In this document: in pieces, positions 1 to 9,683 of the stretch
Layout: each line of letters starts with the position of its first letter
Position numbering within the stretch: position 1 is the first letter of the stretch
Assembly: GCF_002295115.1 (NCBI RefSeq)
Contig: NZ_NSFV01000009.1
Location: 62,001 to 126,000 of the forward strand
Direction: 5' to 3'
Length of the DNA stretch: 64,000 nt
From: Mesorhizobium sp. WSM4311
GTDB lineage: Bacteria > Pseudomonadota > Alphaproteobacteria > Rhizobiales > Rhizobiaceae
The notes under the pieces: generated by a model
What the model was told of the DNA's origin: nothing
Seen by the model: only the letters and a program-made list of their open reading frames with translations
Databases searched by the model: none
Made by a program: the position numbers and the translations under genes

Positions 1-344
1 TGCGCGAAGCCGGCACCGCGATCGGCGCGCCGCGCTGGGTGGTCATCCGCTCGGTTGCCTATCGTGCCGCGCTTTCGGGCATCGTCACCGGCATATTGCT
101 GGCCATCGCCCGCATCTCCGGCGAAACCGCACCGCTTCTTTTCACGGCGCTGAACAACCAGTTCTGGTCGAGCAATCTCAACGCGCCGATGGCCAGCCTG
201 CCTGTCACCATCTTCCAGTTCGCTCTCAGCCCCTATGAGGAATGGCAGCAGCTGGCCTGGACCGGTGCACTCATAATCACATTGACGGTTCTCGCGCTCA
301 GCATCTTTGCGCGCAGCCTGACCGGACGCAGAGAGGACAAATGA
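1..344 (+). CDS. pstA: Phosphate ABC transporter permease PstA, C-terminal part
   Basis: This is the 3' end of a gene that begins before the window; codons are in frame from base 3. The product is the inner-membrane permease subunit of the high-affinity phosphate importer PstSCAB. The visible residues include the end of the permease cytoplasmic loop (GEAxPLLFTA pattern), the hydrophilic NNQFWSSN stretch and a last hydrophobic helix ending in a basic tail, all typical of PstA. Its TGA overlaps the pstB start codon (ATGA), so the two are translationally coupled. Order pstA-pstB-phoU-phoB matches the common alphaproteobacterial pst operon. The family call is firm; the N-terminal part cannot be seen. 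Confidence 0.93.
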
Positions 345-1144
345 GCCAGATGTTGTCTCCAGACATGACGATCGCCGCAGAGGCGGCGACCAAGGCCAAG
401 ATCGAGGTCAAGAACCTCAATTTCTACTACGGCCAGTCGAAGGCGCTGAAGGACATCACGCTGTCGCTGCCCGAGCGCAGCGTCACCGCCTTCATCGGCC
501 CGTCGGGTTGCGGAAAGTCGACGCTGCTGCGCGTCTTCAACCGCATCTACGAGCTTTATCCCAGGCAGACCGCCGAGGGCCAGGTGCTGCTCGACGGCCA
601 GAACGTTCTCGACCGCTCGCAGGACCTCAACCTGCTGCGCACCAAGATCGGCATGGTGTTCCAGAAGCCGACGCCGTTCCCGATGTCGATCTACGAGAAC
701 ATCGCTTTCGGCGTCAGGCTCTACGAGAAGATCAGCAAGGCCGAGATGGACGGCCGCGTCGAGCAGGCGCTCAAGCGCGCGGCACTGTGGACCGAGGTCA
801 AGGACAAGCTCAATGCTAGCGGCCTCAGCCTGTCGGGCGGCCAGCAGCAGCGGCTGTGCATCGCCCGCACCGTGGCGGTGAAGCCAGAAGTCATCCTGCT
901 CGACGAGCCTGCCTCGGCGCTCGACCCGCTGTCGACCGCCAAGATCGAGGAGCTGATCGACGAGCTGCAGGCCGACTATACGATCGTCATCGTCACCCAC
1001 AACATGCAGCAGGCGGCGCGCGTCTCGAAGCAGACCGCCTTCATGTATCTGGGCGAACTGGTCGAATTCGACCGCACCGAGAAGATCTTCACGTCGCCCC
1101 GCGAGAAGCGCACGCAAGACTACATAACCGGCCGCTTCGGCTGA
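341..1144 (+). CDS. pstB: Phosphate ABC transporter ATP-binding protein PstB
   Basis: This cytoplasmic ATPase powers PstSCA phosphate uptake and helps transmit phosphate status to PhoR/PhoU. The protein is 267 residues, usual for PstB. Walker A is GPSGCGKST at residues 53-61, the signature is LSGGQQQR at 164-171, Walker B is ILLDEP near 184, and the VTHNMQQA segment supplies the H-loop. The phrase [12 protein letters not shown] after the Q-loop is diagnostic of PstB. I chose the ATG at 341, which overlaps the pstA stop, rather than an in-frame upstream ATG inside pstA. phoU follows 25 bases later. Confidence 0.97.
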
Positions 1145-1169
1145 TCGCACGCATACGAGGACCAGGATC

Positions 1170-1877
1170 ATGGCCGAACACACAGTCGCAGCCTTCGACG
1201 AGGATCTCGGACAGATCAGCAGGCTGATCAGCGACATGGGCGATCTCGCCGGCTCGATGGTCGGCGGCGCCACCAAGGCGCTGCTGAACTCCGACAATGC
1301 GCTCGCCCAGCGCGTCGTCTCCGACGACGCCATCATGGATGCGCGCCAGCGCGAACTCGACGACCGCGCCATCACGCTGATCGCCAAGCGCCAGCCGATG
1401 GCCGACGATCTGCGCCATGTCGTCGGCTCGATCCGCATGGCCGGCGACCTCGAACGCATTGGCGACCTTGCCAAGAACATCGCCAAGCGCGTCGGCACTG
1501 TCGGCCTCAGCGCCACGCCGCGCGACCTGTCGCATTCCATCGACGCCATGGCGCAGCTGGTGCTGATCCAGGTGCAGGGCGTCATCGAGGAGTATGCGGC
1601 GCGCGATGCCGCGGCACTGGCGAAACTGCGCGCCGACGATGAGCGCATCGACGTCAAATACACCTCCGTCTTCCGCGAACTGCTGACCTATATGATGGAA
1701 GATCCGCGCAACATCACGGCTTGCACGCATCTGTTGTTCTGCGCCAAGAATCTCGAACGCATCGGCGACCACGTGACCAACATCGCCGAGAATGCGTACT
1801 ATGTCCTGACCGGCACGCAGCTGCCCGCCAACCGTCCAAAACAGGACGAGACGGCGATGTCGGCGCCGGCGGCCTGA
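1170..1877 (+). CDS. phoU: Phosphate signalling regulator PhoU
   Basis: PhoU restrains Pst transport and PhoR kinase activity when phosphate is plentiful. The 235-residue protein has the expected two tandem three-helix bundles. Each carries a conserved metal-binding acidic pattern around the repeated LERIGD-type motif: DLERIGDLAKNIAKR near residue 93 and NLERIGDHVTNIAEN near 193. It sits between pstB and phoB, with a GAGGACCAGG-like ribosome site before the ATG. Nothing unusual was seen apart from a short Ala-rich C-terminal tail. Confidence 0.96.
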   Translation: MAEHTVAAFDEDLGQISRLISDMGDLAGSMVGGATKALLNSDNALAQRVVSDDAIMDARQRELDDRAITLIAKRQPMADDLRHVVGSIRMAGDLERIGDLAKNIAKRVGTVGLSATPRDLSHSIDAMAQLVLIQVQGVIEEYAARDAAALAKLRADDERIDVKYTSVFRELLTYMMEDPRNITACTHLLFCAKNLERIGDHVTNIAENAYYVLTGTQLPANRPKQDETAMSAPAA

Positions 1878-1896
1878 GCGCAGGGGTAACCAACCG

Positions 1897-2586
1897 ATGA
1901 TCGCACCACGCATCATGGTGGTGGAGGACGAGGAGCCGCTCGGCGTGCTCCTCCGCTACAATCTGGAATCGGAGGGTTACCAGGTCGAGGTGGTGACACG
2001 CGGCGACGAAGCCGAAATCCGCCTGCAGGAGAACGTGCCCGACCTGCTCGTGCTCGACTGGATGGTGCCGGCGGTATCCGGCATCGAACTCTGCCGGCGA
2101 TTGCGGATGCGGCCCGAGACCGAGCGGCTGCCGATCATCATGCTGACCGCGCGGGGCGAGGAAAGCGACCGTGTACGCGGGCTTTCCACCGGCGCCGACG
2201 ACTATCTGGTCAAGCCGTTCTCGACGCCGGAATTCATGGCCCGAGTCAAGGCGCTGCTGCGCCGCGCCAAGCCGGAAGTGCTGTCCAGCGTGCTCAAGGT
2301 CGGCGATATCGTGCTCGACCGTGAATCGCACCGGGTCTACCGCAAGAAGAGCGAGATCCGGCTCGGGCCGACCGAATTCCGCCTGCTCGAATTCATGATG
2401 CGCCATCCCGGCCGCGTGTTCTCGCGCAGCCAGCTGCTCGACAATGTCTGGGGCGAGACGATCTACATCGACGAGCGCACCGTGGACGTGCATGTCGGCC
2501 GGCTGCGCAAGGCGGTCAACAATGGCCGCATGCCGGATGTCATCCGTACCATCCGTGGGGCGGGCTACGCGATCCGCGAGGATTGA
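1897..2586 (+). CDS. phoB: Phosphate regulon response regulator PhoB
   Basis: An OmpR-family transcription factor that, once phosphorylated by PhoR, activates pho genes. It has 229 residues: an N-terminal receiver with the acidic pair in VVEDEE, phosphoacceptor D54 (VLDWMVP) and the KPF lysine motif near 105, followed by a winged helix ending in the typical TIRGAGYAI wing. WMVPAVSGIELCRRLR is characteristic of PhoB rather than other OmpR members. It lies 19 bases after phoU, probably as the last gene of the pst operon. PhoR is not nearby downstream. Confidence 0.95.
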   Translation: MIAPRIMVVEDEEPLGVLLRYNLESEGYQVEVVTRGDEAEIRLQENVPDLLVLDWMVPAVSGIELCRRLRMRPETERLPIIMLTARGEESDRVRGLSTGADDYLVKPFSTPEFMARVKALLRRAKPEVLSSVLKVGDIVLDRESHRVYRKKSEIRLGPTEFRLLEFMMRHPGRVFSRSQLLDNVWGETIYIDERTVDVHVGRLRKAVNNGRMPDVIRTIRGAGYAIRED

Positions 2587-2660
2587 GCGCTTTGGCGCGG
2601 AAGTCCTGAGGGGCTTGGCACTTCCAACATCCACGCTGGTGAGTAGCCGAGCCGTTTGTG

Positions 2661-2868
2661 CTTCGTCATCCACGGGCGGAGCAAGGAGCGTAGCGACGCG
2701 GCGCATACCCCTGGAGCTACTCCGCAGCCCAAGGGATCCATGCCGGGACTTCCGAGCGTTGCCACGGTCCAGAATTCTGCTCCGTTGCCCTCTACGTCCG
2801 AGGTAACGGAATGGATCCCAGGGTCTCCGCGACGCCGCTTCGCGGCTGCTCCGCCCAGGGATGACGAC
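2661..2868. repeat. Imperfect long inverted intergenic repeat
   Basis: The 347-base gap between phoB and the convergent ROK gene holds a large imperfect inverted repeat. The left arm (about 2664-2745) runs CGTCATCC...GGGCGGAGCA...GCGACGCGGCG...CCCCTGG...GGGATCCATGCC. The right arm (about 2806-2867) is its reverse complement with scattered mismatches, running GGAATGGATCCC...GGGATGACGAC. The left arm has extra bases near 2713-2730. I recognise this composition as a recurrent intergenic element of mesorhizobial genomes, but could not check copy number. The two phases of open reading frame across it look like read-through of the repeat rather than genes. Confidence 0.7.
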
Positions 2869-2933
2869 CTGGCAGGGGCTCCGCCAATCTCCGATGTCTG
2901 CAATGACCCTCGGAACTAACGACCGAAAGCTGG

Positions 2934-4178
2934 CTACGCCACGTTTTTCCCGGCGCTCGATTTCGTTGGCACGCCCGGCGCGAAAATCTCCTGGTCGACG
3001 AAGGTCAGCGCGCGCATGGCGCAACCTTCGCGGATCAGCGGCAGTTCGTTCGGTTCGGTGTCGAAGGAGATCGATTCCGAGTGCTGACCACCGGCGGTCT
3101 GGGCGATCGCCTCGCGCAATGCCGGCTCGATGAGATCGAAGGCGGCGGCGCTGACGCCGACCATGGCAACGGGCGCCGGATCGATCAGCGCGAACAGGCT
3201 GCCGAGGCCGTAACCCAACGCCTCGCCGGCCTTGCGATAGGCTTCGCGCTCGGGTCCGTCCCGTTCCCGTGCCGTCGCGGCCAGCGCCCGCATCTGCGCG
3301 TCGCTGACATCGGCCACCGGCTCGGTGTCCTCGCCGAGCTGCCTGGCATTGCGCCAGATGGCGTAATTGCCGGCATAGGCCTCGACACAGCCGCGCCGCC
3401 CGCAGCGGCAGAGCGCGCCGCCGGGCCGATGGATCATGTGGCCGAACTCGCCGCCCGAGGAATGGGTGCCGGTGAACAGCTCGCCCTTCAGCACCAGCCC
3501 CATGCCGATGCCGTGCGAAAGCAGGATGGCGATGAAGTCGTCGCGGTAGCGCTCGGGATCGCGCCTGCGCAGCGCCACCGCCATCATGTTGCAGTCGTTT
3601 TCCATGGTGGTGGGGATGCCGAACTCGGCTTCGAGTATGTCGGCGAAGGCGATGTCGGTCTGCGGCGTGATCGGCGACCACAGCATCGCCCGGGCCTCGG
3701 TATCGGTGATGCCCTGGATCGCCAGCGCGATGCGGGCGACGCTGCGCACGTCAATGTCGGGATCCTCGAGGCGCCGCCTTACGATGGCCACGCATTCGCC
3801 GATCAACGCCTCGCGCGACATGGTCAGCGTGTCCAGCCGGCGCTGTTCTTCCGATATCACCTGGCCGGCATAGTCGATGACTGCGACCGACAGGAAATTC
3901 AGCGACAGCACCACGGTCATCACAGCCGCGGCCTCCGGAGTGAGGCCGAGGCCGACCTGCGGCCTGCCGCGTTTCAGCGCGCCGGCCTCGCTCGGCTTGC
4001 CCTCGGCCAGGATGCCTTCGCCGATCAGGTCTGAGGAAATCGCCGATATGGTCGAATGGCTGAGGCCGGTGGTCGCGGCGATCTCGGTGCGTGAGGGCCG
4101 GCCAGCCTGGCGCACGGCCGCGATCACCATCGCGCGGTTGCGCCGGCGCAGATCGTCGTGGCGGATTCCGACCGACAT
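2934..4178 (-). CDS. ROK-family transcriptional repressor of sugar uptake
   Basis: Likely represses the divergent xylose-type ABC operon and is released by its sugar. The protein has 414 residues. Residues about 12-70 form a winged helix-turn-helix (RTEIAATTGLSHSTISAISSDLIGEGIL), followed by a ROK sugar-kinase-like domain. The domain keeps the zinc motif GHMIHRPGGALCRCGRRGCVE, so it is an intact XylR/NagC-type repressor. The start at 4178 is preceded by a GGAGG site on the minus strand. The gene shares its 5' region with the importer and two operator-like elements lie between them. The effector is inferred from the neighbours only. Confidence 0.88.
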   Translation of the reverse strand: MSVGIRHDDLRRRNRAMVIAAVRQAGRPSRTEIAATTGLSHSTISAISSDLIGEGILAEGKPSEAGALKRGRPQVGLGLTPEAAAVMTVVLSLNFLSVAVIDYAGQVISEEQRRLDTLTMSREALIGECVAIVRRRLEDPDIDVRSVARIALAIQGITDTEARAMLWSPITPQTDIAFADILEAEFGIPTTMENDCNMMAVALRRRDPERYRDDFIAILLSHGIGMGLVLKGELFTGTHSSGGEFGHMIHRPGGALCRCGRRGCVEAYAGNYAIWRNARQLGEDTEPVADVSDAQMRALAATARERDGPEREAYRKAGEALGYGLGSLFALIDPAPVAMVGVSAAAFDLIEPALREAIAQTAGGQHSESISFDTEPNELPLIREGCAMRALTFVDQEIFAPGVPTKSSAGKNVA

Positions 4179-4281
4179 GTTTTTTCACATCCTCCCGGTC
4201 GCCGCGGTTCTTCCGGCCTCCCTCGAACGCTGCCGGCGACACGGTCAAATACTGGCAGAAGCGGCCGGTGCTGTCATTTAT

Positions 4282-4302
4282 TTATTGCGAAGCTCGAAAA
4301 AA
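4282..4302 (+). promoter_or_regulatory. Putative ROK operator 1
   Basis: TTATTGCG-N5-CGAAAAAA: an imperfect inverted repeat with 8-base arms and a 5-base centre. It shares its right arm and architecture with operator 2 at 4366-4386. The centre-to-centre distance is 84 bases, about eight helical turns, which would suit looping by a dimeric or tetrameric repressor. The assignment to the ROK protein is inferred from position. Confidence 0.55.
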
Positions 4303-4337
4303 ATTCAGAGGGACATCAAAATCCATCAGAATCGTTG

Positions 4338-4386
4338 TTGACAGCGTTCCGGTGTTGGATCAGTGTTTTTTCGGGGCTCGAAAAAA
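4338..4386 (+). promoter_or_regulatory. Putative importer promoter -35 and ROK operator 2
   Basis: A consensus -35 hexamer TTGACA occupies 4338-4343. The expected -10 region overlaps or abuts a perfect-arm inverted repeat TTTTTTCG-N5-CGAAAAAA at 4366-4386, so a protein bound there would block initiation of the operon starting at 4452. I do not see a convincing -10 hexamer at 16-18 spacing, so the exact start is unknown. Confidence 0.55.
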
Positions 4387-4451
4387 TAGGGCCTCTGTGC
4401 CGGCCTTAGGGCCAGTTTGGTCGCGCCATACGCGGCGCAGGGAGGAATATC

Positions 4452-5492
4452 ATGAAGAGATTCACGGCCGCCATCCTGGCGGGTGTCGCCATGTCGCTGA
4501 CGCTTGCGTCGGTCGCGCAGGCGAAAGACAAGGTCATCGGCGTTTCGTGGTCCAACTTCCAGGAAGAGCGCTGGAAGACCGACGAGGCCGCCATGAAGAA
4601 GGCGATCGAGGCCGCCGGCGACAAGTACATTTCCGCCGACGCGCAGTCCAATCCCGGCAAGCAGCTTACCGATGTCGAGAGCCTGATCTCGCAGGGCGCC
4701 AATTCGCTGATCATCCTGGCCCAGGATGCCTCGGCCATCGGCCCGGCCGTGCAGAAGGCGCTGGACGAAGGCATTCCGGTCGTCGGCTATGACCGCCTGA
4801 TCGAGAACAAGGACGTCTTCTACCTGACCTTCGACAACAAGGAAGTCGGTCGTTTGCAGGCCAGCGCGGTGTTCAAGGCCAAGCCGGAAGGCAACTATGT
4901 CTTCATCAAGGGCTCGGGCGCCGATCCGAATGCCGACTTCCTGTTCGCAGGCTCGATGGAAGTGCTCAAGGCCGCCATCGACAGCGGCAAGATCAAGAAT
5001 GTCGGCGAGGCCTATACCGACGGCTGGCTGCCTGCCAACGCCCAGAAGAACATGGAGCAGTTCCTGACCGCCAACGACAACAAGGTCGACGCGGTCGTCG
5101 CGGCCAATGACGGCACCGCCGGCGGCGTCGTCGCGGCGCTGACGGCGCAGGGGCTTGCCGGCACCGTGCCGGTCTCGGGGCAGGACGGCGACCATGCCGC
5201 GCTGAACCGTATCGCGCTCGGCACCCAGACCGTGTCGGTGTGGAAGGACGCGCGCGAACTCGGCAAGAACGCCGCCGAGATCGCCTCGCAGCTGGCCGAC
5301 GGCAAGAAGATGACCGATATCGCCGGTGTGAAGGACTTCACGACGCCTGGCGGCAACACCGTCAAGTCGCTGTTCCTGACCCCGGTCGCCATCACCAAGG
5401 ACAATCTCAACGTCGTCATCGATGCCGGCTGGATCAAGAAGGACGAAGTCTGCGCGGGCGTTGCCGCCGGCAGCGTCGCCGCCTGCAACTAA
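4452..5492 (+). CDS. xylF: Xylose-type sugar-binding protein of an ABC importer
   Basis: Periplasmic binding protein of the peripheral-binding-protein 4 class (ribose/xylose family). It has 346 residues with a Sec signal peptide over 1-24 ending AQA. Features typical of XylF are the WSNFQEERWKTDEAAM segment near residue 32, SLIILAQDASAIGPAV, VGYDRLI near 114, and AANDGTAGGVVAALTAQGL near 217. A GGAGG ribosome site precedes the ATG. It heads an operon with a permease and an ATPase. Related rhizobial systems take up xylose and sometimes other pentoses; no xylAB genes are in view, so the sugar is inferred by resemblance. Confidence 0.85.
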   Translation: MKRFTAAILAGVAMSLTLASVAQAKDKVIGVSWSNFQEERWKTDEAAMKKAIEAAGDKYISADAQSNPGKQLTDVESLISQGANSLIILAQDASAIGPAVQKALDEGIPVVGYDRLIENKDVFYLTFDNKEVGRLQASAVFKAKPEGNYVFIKGSGADPNADFLFAGSMEVLKAAIDSGKIKNVGEAYTDGWLPANAQKNMEQFLTANDNKVDAVVAANDGTAGGVVAALTAQGLAGTVPVSGQDGDHAALNRIALGTQTVSVWKDARELGKNAAEIASQLADGKKMTDIAGVKDFTTPGGNTVKSLFLTPVAITKDNLNVVIDAGWIKKDEVCAGVAAGSVAACN

Positions 5493-5516
5493 ACGGCGCA
5501 ATACCGTTCGATATCG

Positions 5517-5542
5517 ACGCCGCGGCCCAAAAGCCGCGGCGT
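5517..5542 (+). terminator. Intercistronic hairpin after the binding-protein gene
   Basis: ACGCCGCGGC (5517-5526), a 6-base loop, then GCCGCGGCGT (5533-5542), followed by only TTC. A perfect 10-bp stem without a T-run, lying between the binding-protein and permease genes. It may be a partial terminator or an mRNA 3'-protecting structure that keeps the binding protein more abundant than the membrane parts. Confidence 0.6.
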
Positions 5543-5636
5543 TTCTCGAGGGGCTTCCCGCTTCAAATGACCGCGGAAAGCAAATAGCATCCATGTTCGG
5601 TACCCGCGCCAGACGGTAAACCGGTGGGAGGACAGC

Positions 5637-6968
5637 ATGACCGACACGACCTCTAATCAACCGGTCGGCAGCACGGCAGCGGACAGGGCGCGTGCATCCG
5701 AACTCAGCGCCGTCGGACGGTTCCTCAAGGCTACCGAGCTCGATACGCGCATGCTCGGCATGATCGGCGCGCTGCTGGTCATCTGGGTCGGCATCCACAT
5801 ATTGTCGGGCGGGCTTTTCCTGACGCCGCGCAATCTGTGGAACCTGTCGGTGCAGACCTCGTCGGTCGCGATCATGGCGACAGGCATGGTGCTGGTTATC
5901 GTCATGCGCAACATCGACCTCTCGGTCGGATCCGTCGAAGGTGTGATCGGCATGATCATGGGCGTGGCGCAGGCCGAATTCCTGATCCGCGTCGTCGGTT
6001 TCCAGCTTGGAAACCCCTGGCTCTGGATCATCGCGCTGGCGGCCGGCGTGGCGCTTGGTCTCCTGATCGGCGCGTTCCAGGGCTTCATCATCGCCTATAT
6101 GGAGGTCCCGGCCTTCATCGTGACGCTGGGCGGCCTGCTGGTCTGGCGCGGCATGGCGTGGCTGATCACCAGCGGGCGCACGGTCGCGCCGCTCGACACG
6201 ACCTTCCAGCTGATGGGCGGCGGACCACGCGGCTCGATCGGCGCCACCGCCAGCTGGATCGTCGGTGTCGTCGCCTGTGTGGCGGTCGCCTTCATGCTGC
6301 TCAACGGCAGGTCGCAGCGCAAGCGGTTCCACTTTCCGCTGCGCCCCGTTTGGGCCGAGACCTTGCTTGGCGTGGTTGCCTGCGCCGCTATCCTTGGCGC
6401 CGTCTGGATCGCCAATTCCTATCCATGGCCGATCGGCATCGTGCGCCAGTACGCCCAGCAGAACGGCATTACCGTTCCCGAAGGCGGGCTGTACATCGCG
6501 CATGGCATTGCCATACCGGTGCTGATGGCGGTGGCCGTGGGCATCATCATGACCTTCATCACCAAGCGCACGCGTTTCGGCCGTTATGTTTTCGCCATTG
6601 GCGGCAATCCGGAGGCGGCCGAACTTGCCGGCATCAACACCCGCTGGGTGACCATGAACGTGTTCATGATCATGGGCGTGCTGGCCGCGGTCAGCGCGGC
6701 GATCTCGTCGGCCCGGCTCAACGCGTCGACCAATGCGCTGGGCACGCTGGACGAGCTTCTGGTCATTGCCGCCGCCGTCATCGGCGGCACGTCGCTCGCC
6801 GGCGGCTCCGGCACGGTGATGGGCGCCATGCTGGGCGCGCTTCTGATGCAGTCATTGCAGTCGGGCATGGTGCTGCTCGGCATCGACTCACCGCTGCAGA
6901 GCATCGTCGTCGGCGCCGTGCTGGTCATCGCGGTGTGGCTCGACACCGTCTATCGCAAGCGGGTTTAG
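5637..6968 (+). CDS. xylH: Xylose-type ABC importer permease
   Basis: Inner-membrane permease of the BPD_transp_2 family, 443 residues, longer than ribose permeases and of the long XylH type. It has about ten to twelve hydrophobic helices starting near residue 40. Landmarks are VMRNIDLSVGSVEGVIGM near 86, FIVTLGGLLVWRGMAWLIT near 160, and FGRYVFAIGGNPEAAELAGIN near 317 followed by GGTSLAGGSGTVMGAMLGALLMQSLQ. A GGGAGGA site precedes the ATG. The ATPase gene begins 13 bases downstream. Confidence 0.87.
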   Translation: MTDTTSNQPVGSTAADRARASELSAVGRFLKATELDTRMLGMIGALLVIWVGIHILSGGLFLTPRNLWNLSVQTSSVAIMATGMVLVIVMRNIDLSVGSVEGVIGMIMGVAQAEFLIRVVGFQLGNPWLWIIALAAGVALGLLIGAFQGFIIAYMEVPAFIVTLGGLLVWRGMAWLITSGRTVAPLDTTFQLMGGGPRGSIGATASWIVGVVACVAVAFMLLNGRSQRKRFHFPLRPVWAETLLGVVACAAILGAVWIANSYPWPIGIVRQYAQQNGITVPEGGLYIAHGIAIPVLMAVAVGIIMTFITKRTRFGRYVFAIGGNPEAAELAGINTRWVTMNVFMIMGVLAAVSAAISSARLNASTNALGTLDELLVIAAAVIGGTSLAGGSGTVMGAMLGALLMQSLQSGMVLLGIDSPLQSIVVGAVLVIAVWLDTVYRKRV

Positions 6969-6981
6969 GGGAGAAACGATC

Positions 6982-7794
<813 letters not shown>

Positions 7795-7944
7795 GGCCTG
7801 CCGACGGCCCGAAATGGGCTGATCGGCGTGGCCGGTTGCCGCTCACACGATATGCCAGTGATCGCGATGGCTTGGCCTTGCCATTGTGTTGGCCTGATGA
7901 CTTGCCCATAAAGGTCCGGTATTGCTCATGGACCGCATCATCCG

Positions 7945-9585
7945 TTGAAGAAACTTTTTCCAATCGTTGCGTTCATCGCCGTAGCGCTGATCAGCATGAC
8001 CATGGCGGGGTTCGCCTATTTCGCGACGCAGGAAGCCTCCCGCATCAAGTTCGGGGCGGCGGCCGACGACGCCCTCAACCGGATCGAGAGCCGTATCGAC
8101 CTGCATTTGTCGCTGCTGCGGTCGACACAGGCCCTGTTCGACGCCCGCAATGGGGATATTTCTCAGAGCGAGTTCAAGGCGTTTTTCAACGCGCTGGACA
8201 TCGACAACAATTTCGCCGGCCTGCGTGGCATCGGATTCCTCAGGCTGGTCAAGACAGGTGACGAGGCGGCGGTCGAACGCGACATCCTGCACGATTTTGG
8301 CGCCAGCCATCCGGTCTATCCGGACACGACGCAGCCCTGGCGTGCGCCCATCATGCTCTTCGAGCCGCTGGATCCGTCCAACCAGAGCGGCATCGGATAC
8401 GACATGTTCAGCGAACCGGTGCGGCGCGCGGCGATCGAAAAGGCGATGGCCGACGACCGCCAGCACGCGAGCGGGCTGGTGCAACTGGGCCAGGGCACAG
8501 GCGCGAAACAGACCTTCCCCGGCTTCCTGGTTTTCGTGCGGCTCAACGTCGAAACCGCGCCGGAGGTCATCAACGCATCACGATCCTCGACCGCGGGCTT
8601 TCTCTATGCGGCTTTCCGGGCCAGCGACCTGTTCCAGATCGCGCTCAGCCGCGCGCCGCTGCTGCCGGTCAACACCGAGATCTATGACGGCGCGGTGAAC
8701 GGCGACAATCTCTTGTTCCGGTCGGAGACGCCGCCGGCCTCCGCCTTTGGCGACCGGCTGCTGGTCACCCGCAAGATCACGGTAGCCGGCCGCCCGTGGA
8801 CTGTACTGTTCCGGCCGACCAGCGCCTTCTCGCAGCCTTCGTCGCGCGCCATCCCGATGATGCTGGGGCTGTTCGGCCTGCTCGCGGCGGGCGCCATCGC
8901 GCTGGTGGCGCGCTTTCAGGAGCGCGCCTATGAGGCGGCCTCGCGCCTGCACGAGACGACCGAAAAGAGCCTGCTCGAAAAGGATCTGATGCTGCAGGAG
9001 ATGAAGCATCGCATCAAGAATTCGATCACCCGGGTGCTGGCGATCGCGCGGCAGACGGCGTCGCGGGCGACCGACGTCAACGAGTTTTCGGCGTCTTTTT
9101 CGGCCAGGCTGCAGGCGATGGCAGCCTCCCAGGACATGCTGACGCGCTCGCGCTGGCAGAAGGCCGATCTCGCAGACCTCCTGCGCATCGAGCTTGGCCA
9201 GGTGTTCGGCAAGGACCTGCCCGAGGGGTTGTTGTCGGGACCGGAGGTGCTGCTCGACGAGACCACGACGCAGGCGCTTGGCCTGACCTTCCATGAGCTG
9301 GCGACCAATGCGCTGAAATATGGCGAAGCCGGCAATTCCGCCAATTCGCTCAGGAGCGACTGGGCGCTCAAGGTCGAGTGGTCGGTGGAAGGGCGCGGGC
9401 GGGAGCGGACACTGGTGCTGAACTGGCGGGAGGCCGGGAAGAAAAAAGTCGAGGCGCCGGCCGAGACCGGATTCGGCACCAAGCTGATCGACCTCAACGT
9501 CACGCGCGAACTGCGCGGCACGATCAGGCGCGATTTTCGGGCCGACGGTCTGAAGGTGGAAATCAAAATTCCGCTGACAGGCTGA
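7945..9585 (+). CDS. CHASE-domain HWE sensor histidine kinase
   Basis: Membrane sensor kinase of 546 residues. A first membrane helix (about 5-28), a periplasmic CHASE domain (about 45-230) and a second helix (about 301-323) are followed by an HWE-type kinase core. The phosphoacceptor is H355 in EMKHRIKN; the ATPase part has HELATNALKYG and the diagnostic NWREAG (W-x-E). The start is a TTG with no strong ribosome site; a six-codon ORF from ATG 7928 ends in TGA overlapping it. CHASE domains usually bind small extracellular ligands. The gene is close to the phyR region and could feed the stress response, but that is inference; no EcfG-type promoter was seen in front. Confidence 0.85.
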   Translation: MKKLFPIVAFIAVALISMTMAGFAYFATQEASRIKFGAAADDALNRIESRIDLHLSLLRSTQALFDARNGDISQSEFKAFFNALDIDNNFAGLRGIGFLRLVKTGDEAAVERDILHDFGASHPVYPDTTQPWRAPIMLFEPLDPSNQSGIGYDMFSEPVRRAAIEKAMADDRQHASGLVQLGQGTGAKQTFPGFLVFVRLNVETAPEVINASRSSTAGFLYAAFRASDLFQIALSRAPLLPVNTEIYDGAVNGDNLLFRSETPPASAFGDRLLVTRKITVAGRPWTVLFRPTSAFSQPSSRAIPMMLGLFGLLAAGAIALVARFQERAYEAASRLHETTEKSLLEKDLMLQEMKHRIKNSITRVLAIARQTASRATDVNEFSASFSARLQAMAASQDMLTRSRWQKADLADLLRIELGQVFGKDLPEGLLSGPEVLLDETTTQALGLTFHELATNALKYGEAGNSANSLRSDWALKVEWSVEGRGRERTLVLNWREAGKKKVEAPAETGFGTKLIDLNVTRELRGTIRRDFRADGLKVEIKIPLTG

Positions 9586-9631
9586 GACGAATATTCAGGG
9601 CGATGGCAAACGGCACGCCCATACGTGGAAA

Positions 9632-9661
9632 ATCCGGAGGCCGGCGGACCGGCCTCCGGAT
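9632..9661. terminator. Bidirectional hairpin between convergent genes
   Basis: A perfect 13-bp stem (ATCCGGAGGCCGG at 9632-9644, CCGGCCTCCGGAT at 9649-9661) with a 4-base loop between the convergent kinase and lipoprotein genes. No long T-run follows on either strand, so termination strength is uncertain. Confidence 0.65.
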
Positions 9662-9683
9662 CGAAGTTTCGACTGTCGCCGAA

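Noticed and set aside
2656..2919. Short open frames in the phoB downstream gap
   Set aside because: They read across the inverted repeat, have no ribosome site and no protein-like composition.
1714..3681. Long minus-strand open frame (655 codons) across phoU, phoB and the repeat
   Set aside because: Antisense to phoU-phoB and out of frame with the ROK gene; low-complexity His/Arg-rich translation typical of a high-GC shadow.
4326..6503. Minus-strand open frame of 725 codons opposite the xylose-type operon
   Set aside because: Its translation is Asp/His/Arg-rich without domains, and it is antisense to two clear transporter genes.
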